From Deltaproteobacteria bacterium CG07_land_8_20_14_0_80_60_11 (GTDB lineage: Bacteria > Desulfobacterota > Desulfobaccia > Desulfobaccales > 0-14-0-80-60-11): a stretch of 10,506 bases of DNA. How positions within the stretch are numbered: the stretch's first letter is position 1; every line of letters starts with the position of its first letter. Made by a program: the position numbers and the translations under genes. The DNA lies in assembly GCA_002779455.1 (NCBI GenBank), contig PEWM01000103.1, positions 1 through 10,506 of the forward strand, in the 5' to 3' direction. Below are positions 6,292 to 10,506 of the stretch, piece after piece. The notes under the pieces were generated by a model that was given only the letters and a program-made list of their open reading frames with translations, ran no database searches and was not told the origin of the DNA.

Positions 6292-7182
6292 GTGCATGAA
6301 CCGGTGATGGTGGGGGAGGTGTTGGTGGGCCTGAATTGCCGGTCCGGCCGCCTATATGTGGATGGCACCGTGGGTGAGGGGGGGCATGCCGCGGCCATTC
6401 TGGACCGCATCGGCCCGGAGGGGGAGCTCTGGGGCCTGGATCGGGACCCAAACGCACTCCAGGCGGCCGCGACCCGGCTGGCGCACCACACCTCCAAATT
6501 TCAATTGTTTCAACGTTCTTACGCCCAATTGGGGGAGCTGCTGGCAGCGGCCCGGCGCCCGGGGGCCGCAGGCATCCTGCTGGACCTGGGCCTGTCTTCT
6601 TGGCAGTTGCAAGAGTCGCAGCGCGGCTTTTCTTTTACCGGGGACGAACCGCTGGACATGCGGTTCAACCCGGAGGAGCCGGGGCCCACGGCGGCCACCT
6701 GGTTAAACCGCGCCCTCGAGACGGAGTTGGAGAGGATTTTCCGGGAGTATGGCGAGGAGCACCGGGCCCGGCGCATCGCCCGCCTGGTGGTGCAAGAACG
6801 GCGCCGGCGCCCCTTCCAGACGACCCGGCAGTTGGTGAAATTGTTGGAACAGGCCCTGGGACCCGGGGGGCGCAGGGGGAGACTGCATCCAGCCACCCGG
6901 GTCTTCCAGGCCTTGCGCATAGCCGTGAACCTGGAGTTGGATGAGCTGACCACCTTCCTCACGCACGCCCCGGCCTGGCTGGAACCCGGCGGGCGCCTGG
7001 TGGTCATCTCCTACCACTCGCTGGAAGACCGGCTGGTCAAGCAGGGTATGGCGGGCTGGGATCGGACCGGGGTGATGGCTCGCCTCACGCGCAAACCTCT
7101 TACCCCGGCCGCGGCCGAAGTGCAGGCCAATCCCCGGGCCCGGAGCGCCAAACTGCGCATTGCCGAGAAAATAGCGCATTAA
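6292..7182 (+). CDS. rsmH: RsmH (MraW), 16S rRNA m4C1402 methyltransferase
   Basis: This 296-aa SAM-dependent enzyme N4-methylates C1402 of 16S rRNA in the decoding centre of the 30S subunit. Seen: HEPVM at residues 2-6, the SAM-binding motif DGTVGEGGH at 24-32, the acidic LDRDP at 49-53, LLDLGLSS at 96-103, RGFSF and LDMRF at 111-125, HPATRVFQALRI at 199-210, SYHSLEDRLVK at 240-250, and the ending RARSAKLRIAEK. Length is about the family norm. The start is GTG at 6292, chosen because the family begins M-H-x-P-V; the ATG at 6296 is out of frame. The Shine-Dalgarno is weak (CAGG at 6278-6281), so coupling to mraZ, which stops 17 nt upstream, is likely. Confidence 0.95.
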   Translation: MHEPVMVGEVLVGLNCRSGRLYVDGTVGEGGHAAAILDRIGPEGELWGLDRDPNALQAAATRLAHHTSKFQLFQRSYAQLGELLAAARRPGAAGILLDLGLSSWQLQESQRGFSFTGDEPLDMRFNPEEPGPTAATWLNRALETELERIFREYGEEHRARRIARLVVQERRRRPFQTTRQLVKLLEQALGPGGRRGRLHPATRVFQALRIAVNLELDELTTFLTHAPAWLEPGGRLVVISYHSLEDRLVKQGMAGWDRTGVMARLTRKPLTPAAAEVQANPRARSAKLRIAEKIAH

Positions 7183-7199
7183 CTTTGGAGGTATGCGGG

Positions 7200-7550
7200 A
7201 TGCCGAACAATCTGACCATCCGCTTGACTGCCGCCGGGCAGGTCTTCATTTCCAAGAACCGCAAGGTTGGCCACCCCTGGCGCTGGGGAAAGATCGCCGT
7301 GACCGTGGTGGTCCTGGCTACGGCCGGGGTCTTCTTTACCTCCCTGTTCCTGGCCTGGGCCGACTTGCAGTACATCACTCAAAGCTACCAGATTTCCCAG
7401 GCCCAGGAGGTCCAGAAACAGTATCTGGACCTGAACCGCAAGCTCCGTATTGAACTGGCCTGCCTCACCTCTATTCATCGTTTGGAGAAACTGGCAGCCG
7501 AATATGACATGGGGGCCCCCCAGCCCTCCCAGGTCGTGAATCTGCCGTGA
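7200..7550 (+). CDS. ftsL: FtsL-like cell division protein
   Basis: This 116-aa bitopic membrane protein of the divisome would form a periplasmic coiled coil with FtsB and help activate the FtsW-FtsI septal synthase. Seen: a short basic cytoplasmic tail, one membrane helix at about residues 31-53, then a heptad-rich segment at 57-88, and IHRLEKLAAEYDMGAP at 92-107, which resembles the usual R-I-E-x-x-A-x-x-x-L-G-M end of FtsL. FtsL proteins diverge strongly, so the call rests on topology, size and its place between rsmH and ftsI. The ATG at 7200 has GGAGG (7187-7191) 8 nt upstream, better than a TTG at 7185 that overlaps this site. Its TGA overlaps the ftsI GTG. Confidence 0.85.
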   Translation: MPNNLTIRLTAAGQVFISKNRKVGHPWRWGKIAVTVVVLATAGVFFTSLFLAWADLQYITQSYQISQAQEVQKQYLDLNRKLRIELACLTSIHRLEKLAAEYDMGAPQPSQVVNLP

Positions 7551-9589
7551 ATCCCGCCTCCGGCAAATGGGTCCGGCTGCGCATCGGCTTGGTGGCCCTG
7601 GCTCTCTTAGCCTTCGGCCTGTATATCAGCGGCCGATTTTTTTACCTGCAGGTCATCCGGGGGCCGGAACTCCGGGAAGAGGCTACCCGGGAGTACCAGA
7701 AATTTTGTCCCATCCTGCCGGTGCGAGGCATGATCCTGGACCGTAACGGCGCCGAGCTGGCCGTCAGCACCCGGGTCTCGTCCGTGGTGGCCCATCCCAG
7801 CCAGATCAAGCACGCCGGCCGCCTGAGCCGGCAACTCGCCCCCATTCTGGGCTATAAGACCCGGGATTTGCAAGAGATCCTTACCCGGGCCCGCCCCTTT
7901 GTCTTTGTGAAACGACATCTCACCCCTGAGCGCGAAGAGGCGTTCCGGGCCTGGGAGGCCGCCGAGGCGCAAAAGGCCCGGGCCTCTAAGACCACCGGCC
8001 GCACCGACCTGGACGCCGTTTACCTGGTCCCCGAAGCCAAGCGCTACTATCCCCAATTGGGCCTGGCGGGCCAGGTTTTGGGGTTCTGCAACATCGACGG
8101 CCAGGGGCTGGAGGGCATAGAGGTCCAGTATGACCAACTGCTCTACGGTAAACCTAAGCAGTGCTGGAATATGACCGACGCCCGGGGCCACATCGTCGTC
8201 ACCGGCGAGAAAGCCTGGGATCCCGACGTCATGGGCAACAACGTGGTCCTCACCCTGGACCGCACCCTTCAGTATATCGCCGAAAAGGAGCTGAATGCGG
8301 GAGTGGAGAAATTCCATGCCGCCGGCGGCCTGGCCCTGGTGATGCGGCCCCAAACCGGGGAGATCCTGGCCATGGCCCAAACGCCATGCATAGATCCCAA
8401 CCGTTATGGCAAGTTCGATGAATTTGCCCGGCGCAATCGCCAGGTGACGGATTGCCTGGAGCCGGGGTCCGCCTTCAAGATTTTCATCGCCGCCTCCGCC
8501 CTGGACGCCCAGGTGGTCAAACCCGGGGACAAATTCCATTGTGAAAACGGCACCTGGCACCTGGGAGCTAAAGAAGTGATTCACGATGTTCATCCCTACG
8601 GCACCCTGACGGTGCAACAGGTGATCCAGAAATCCAGCAACATCGGGGCGGCCAAGATTTCCCACAAGGTAGGGGCCAAACGTCTGGATCATTATCTCCG
8701 TGATTTCGGCTACGGGCGCCGTACCGGCATCCTCTTCCCCGGGGAGACCGCCGGATTGGTGAAAGATCTTTCCCGGACCCGCTCCCTCATTGACCGCACC
8801 ACCGTGGCCTTCGGCCAGGGCGTGTCGGTGACGGCGCTCCAGATGACCATGGCCCTGGCGGCCATGGGCAACGGCGGCGTGCTCATGGAGCCCCATCTGG
8901 TCAAAGAGGTCGTCAGTCCCCAGGGGAAAATAGTTAAAGAGTATCCACCTAACCCGGTCCGGCGGGTCCTCTCCCAGCAAACCGCCAGCCAGATGCTGGC
9001 CATTATGGCGACGGTGACCCAAGCCGGCGGCACGGCCAAGCAGGCGGCCCCTCCCGGGTTCACCGTGGCCGGCAAGACCGGCACCGCCCAGAAAGTGATC
9101 GGCCGGGCCTATTCCCACAGCAAATTTAACGCCCTGTTCATCGGCCTGATCCCGGCCGACAATCCAGTCCTGGCCATCTCGGTCATCGTCGACGAACCCA
9201 AAGGGGCCATCTTCGGGGGCGTGGTGGCGGCCCCCATCTTCCGGGAAATCGCCGCCCAATCCCTGCGGGTTCTGGGCTATTATCCCAAGGAACCCCCCAA
9301 GGACAAAAACGAACCGGTGCTGGCCAGCATGCTGGCCTCCCCGGCCGCGGCGGCCACCGGCCCGGAAGTTTCGTTTACCCCTCCCCAGCTGGAGATTCCC
9401 CAGGGTCCTCTGACCATTATGCCGGACCTCAAGGGGTACACCATCCGCCAGGTGCTCACCCTGCTGAATCGTTCGGGATTGCACTGCCGCTTCGAAGGCA
9501 GCGGCATGGCCGTCAGTCAAGAACCGGCGCCCGGGACGGCCATCACCCCCGGCGCCACCTGCGTGGTAAAATTCAAGTCCGGCGCCTGA
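7547..9589 (+). CDS. ftsI: FtsI/PBP3-type septal peptidoglycan transpeptidase with a PASTA domain
   Basis: This 680-aa class B penicillin-binding protein cross-links septal peptidoglycan in the periplasm, together with FtsW. Seen: a membrane anchor at about residues 13-35, and the pedestal-domain start PVRGMILDRNGAELAVS at 58-74. The transpeptidase motifs follow: S308-A-F-K311 (SxxK) in EPGSAFKIF, S363-S-N365 (SxN), and K510-T-G (KTG) in AGKTGTAQK. After an Ala/Pro-rich linker at about 578-618, residues 622-678 form one PASTA-like domain (MPDLKGYTIRQV, then QEPAPGT). PASTA domains occur in SpoVD and in many deltaproteobacterial FtsI proteins but not in E. coli FtsI. The GTG start shares bases with the ftsL stop (GTGA), a typical coupling overlap. 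All catalytic residues are present. The long open frame antisense to it is a composition effect. Confidence 0.95.
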   Translation: MNPASGKWVRLRIGLVALALLAFGLYISGRFFYLQVIRGPELREEATREYQKFCPILPVRGMILDRNGAELAVSTRVSSVVAHPSQIKHAGRLSRQLAPILGYKTRDLQEILTRARPFVFVKRHLTPEREEAFRAWEAAEAQKARASKTTGRTDLDAVYLVPEAKRYYPQLGLAGQVLGFCNIDGQGLEGIEVQYDQLLYGKPKQCWNMTDARGHIVVTGEKAWDPDVMGNNVVLTLDRTLQYIAEKELNAGVEKFHAAGGLALVMRPQTGEILAMAQTPCIDPNRYGKFDEFARRNRQVTDCLEPGSAFKIFIAASALDAQVVKPGDKFHCENGTWHLGAKEVIHDVHPYGTLTVQQVIQKSSNIGAAKISHKVGAKRLDHYLRDFGYGRRTGILFPGETAGLVKDLSRTRSLIDRTTVAFGQGVSVTALQMTMALAAMGNGGVLMEPHLVKEVVSPQGKIVKEYPPNPVRRVLSQQTASQMLAIMATVTQAGGTAKQAAPPGFTVAGKTGTAQKVIGRAYSHSKFNALFIGLIPADNPVLAISVIVDEPKGAIFGGVVAAPIFREIAAQSLRVLGYYPKEPPKDKNEPVLASMLASPAAAATGPEVSFTPPQLEIPQGPLTIMPDLKGYTIRQVLTLLNRSGLHCRFEGSGMAVSQEPAPGTAITPGATCVVKFKSGA

Positions 9590-9695
9590 GGGGGCCGGGG
9601 TTGGTCCTTGCCATAATTTAACCGTTTTTGTATTATTAATGAATCAGGCGGTGAGTCTTGATATCCAGTCACAGTCACAACTTGACTGCTACGAG

Positions 9696-9721
9696 AAGGG
9701 TAGGCCTTGGGGCCTGCCCTT
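9696..9721 (+). terminator. Strong hairpin after ftsI, possible terminator
   Basis: AAGGGTAGGCC (9696-9706) pairs with GGCCTGCCCTT (9711-9721) around a TTGG loop: 11 bp with one G-U pair. The tail is short (ATTT), so Rho-independent termination may be incomplete. Placed 107 nt after the ftsI stop, it could reduce read-through into murE or protect the 3' end of the upstream message. Confidence 0.5.
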
Positions 9722-9787
9722 ATTTGCTGAATATTAATCAATGCCGTTTATTATCTGATGACTCATCTATCTTCTTGTCGCAGTTCT

Positions 9788-9845
9788 GTAGAGGCGCACC
9801 TGCGTGGGCGCCCTCGTAAGGGCGGACACATGGGTCCGCCCCTAC
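9788..9845. repeat. Composite GC-rich palindromic repeat upstream of murE
   Basis: The right half is a near-perfect palindrome: GTAAGGGCGGAC (9816-9827) against GTCCGCCCCTAC (9834-9845), 11 of 12 pairs, loop ACATGG. The left half (9788-9817) is an imperfect palindrome built on GAGGCGCAC and GTGGGCGCCCTC around CTGC. Both halves share the GTA(R)GGGCG...CGCCC(Y)TAC outline. From memory, units of this outline are scattered between genes in many sulfate-reducing and related genomes; only one composite copy lies in this window, so dispersal cannot be shown here. It lies wholly outside coding sequence and ends just before the murE ribosome-binding site. Confidence 0.6.
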
Positions 9846-9864
9846 GTAAGATCCGAGGATTTTG

Positions 9865-10506
9865 GTGGCGAAAGCAGCGGTGACCCCAAAAACTTTGCGA
9901 GCGCTCCTGGACGGCCTGGCCGGCTGCCAGGTGGTGGGCAACGTTGACGTGCCGGTGACCGGCGTGGCCTACCATTCCCGGGAGGTCACCCCCGGCGGGC
10001 TCTTCGTGGCCCTGAAAGGCTGCCGCACCGACGGCCACCTTTATCTCGCCGCCAGCCTCGAACAGGGCGCCCGGGTGGTGGTCACCGAGCAGGAGCTGGC
10101 CCCGCCGCCTGGAGTCACGGTGGTCCGGGCGCCAAAGGCCCGCCTGGCCCTGGCCCACATCAGCGCCGCCTTTTACGGCCACCCCAGCCGGGAGCTGACC
10201 CTGGTGGGGATTACCGGCACCAACGGCAAGACCAGCACCACCTATCTCCTGGAGGCCATCCTGACCGCCGCCGGCTGCCGGGTGGGGGTGGTGGGCACCG
10301 TAAATTACCGGGTGGGGGAGTCAACCTGGCCGGCCCCGGTGACCACCCCCGAGTCCCTGGACCTCCAGCGCCTCCTCCGGGAGATGCGCACCCGGGACGT
10401 CACCCACGTTTTCCTGGAGGTCTCGTCCCATGCCCTGGATTTGCGGAGGGTGGATGGCGCCGTTTTCGCCGCCGCGGTCTTCACCAACCTCTCTCAAGAC
10501 CACCTG
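9865..10506 (+). CDS. murE: MurE, UDP-MurNAc-tripeptide synthetase (C-terminus outside window)
   Basis: The 214 N-terminal residues are visible; the full protein is usually near 490-500 aa. MurE adds the third stem residue, normally meso-diaminopimelate in Gram-negatives, to UDP-MurNAc-L-Ala-D-Glu in the cytoplasm using ATP. Seen: VAYHSREVTPGGLFVALKG at residues 34-52 (UDP-binding N-terminal domain), TDGHLY at 55-60, the P-loop GITGTNGKTST at 115-125, GVVGTVNYR at 141-149, TTPES at 160-164, LEVSSHAL at 184-191, and FTNLSQDHL at 206-214. The part that selects diaminopimelate or lysine lies beyond the window. Start: GTG at 9865, with GAGG (9855-9858) 6 nt upstream. A TAA at 9847-9849 limits upward extension, leaving only TTG 9862 or GTG 9880 as alternatives. 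Confidence 0.93.
   Translation, partial: MAKAAVTPKTLRALLDGLAGCQVVGNVDVPVTGVAYHSREVTPGGLFVALKGCRTDGHLYLAASLEQGARVVVTEQELAPPPGVTVVRAPKARLALAHISAAFYGHPSRELTLVGITGTNGKTSTTYLLEAILTAAGCRVGVVGTVNYRVGESTWPAPVTTPESLDLQRLLREMRTRDVTHVFLEVSSHALDLRRVDGAVFAAAVFTNLSQDHL

Larger units (their letters stand above)
9590..9864. other. Intergenic region splitting ftsI and murE
   Basis: This 275-bp gap lies at a point where these genes are commonly adjacent. From left to right it holds an AT-rich piece with a T5 run (9624-9628), two CAGTCA copies (9666-9677) with an inverted TGACTG (9683-9688), an 11-bp hairpin (9696-9721), a possible weak promoter (TTGCTG at 9724-9729 and TATTAT at 9749-9754, 19-nt spacer), and a palindromic repeat (9788-9845). 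No coding region on either strand is convincing. Confidence 0.5.

Noticed and set aside
6519..7179. Two - strand open frames of about 160 codons opposite rsmH
   Set aside because: They are Arg/Ser- or Gly/Pro-rich translations with no motifs, opposite a complete and well-supported rsmH.
7607..9520. 637-codon open frame antisense to ftsI
   Set aside because: It is rich in Gly, His and Asp with no family motifs and lies exactly opposite a full FtsI with all catalytic motifs. This is the usual antisense shadow of GC-rich, codon-biased DNA.
9666..9688. CAGTCA direct repeats with inverted TGACTG as a regulator site
   Set aside because: The arms are 6 bp with a 5-nt loop and no flanking extension or known operator resemblance; chance is a sufficient explanation.
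1..10506. CRISPR array, tRNA/rRNA gene, insertion sequence or phage module
   Set aside because: No regularly spaced repeats, no cloverleaf-like or rRNA sequence, and no transposase, integrase or phage motifs were seen on either strand.

Overview
The window is a GC-rich bacterial chromosome segment whose main landmark is the start of a division and cell wall (dcw) cluster: mraZ, rsmH, ftsL, ftsI and the 5' part of murE, all on the + strand. FtsI carries a C-terminal PASTA domain. Neighbouring genes include a geranylgeranyl-reductase-type flavoprotein, a single-domain EamA permease and an O-antigen-ligase-like protein. This mix suggests a Gram-negative of the Desulfobacterota (former Deltaproteobacteria) type. 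That placement is inference; nothing here fixes the genus.

Layout. Positions 3-749 (- strand) hold the N-terminal 249 residues of an FAD-dependent reductase of the geranylgeranyl reductase family, cut by the left edge, with a good sigma70-like promoter in front of it. Divergent to it, 879-1283 (+) encodes a one-domain EamA/DMT permease. Its reading frame appears to have suffered two compensating single-base shifts.

From 1441 to 5033 lies a surface-polysaccharide cassette: a GT39/ArnT-like polytopic glycosyltransferase, an overlapping single-pass coiled-coil protein that I do not recognise, and a Wzy/WaaL-type O-antigen ligase or polymerase. Two overlapping TTGAAA-N17 promoters precede it. 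The start of the ligase gene is visibly more AT-rich than its remainder. ruvX follows the ligase after 2 nt and is probably translationally coupled to it.

A 348-bp gene-free stretch (5492-5839) separates ruvX from mraZ. Its right end carries a consensus TTGACA promoter and three TGGRN direct repeats at exact 10-bp steps. This is the known form of the MraZ operator, so the cluster is probably autoregulated by MraZ. mraZ, rsmH, ftsL and ftsI are tightly packed, and ftsL and ftsI overlap by GTGA.

ftsI and murE are separated by 275 bp holding a strong 11-bp hairpin and a palindromic GC-rich repeat of dispersed type that ends about 10 bp before the murE Shine-Dalgarno. murE may therefore be transcribed at least partly on its own. 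No tRNA, rRNA, CRISPR array or insertion sequence was seen. The most unusual items are the compensated frameshift in the EamA gene, the His-to-Asp change in the ligase motif, and the repeat-bearing break in the dcw operon.
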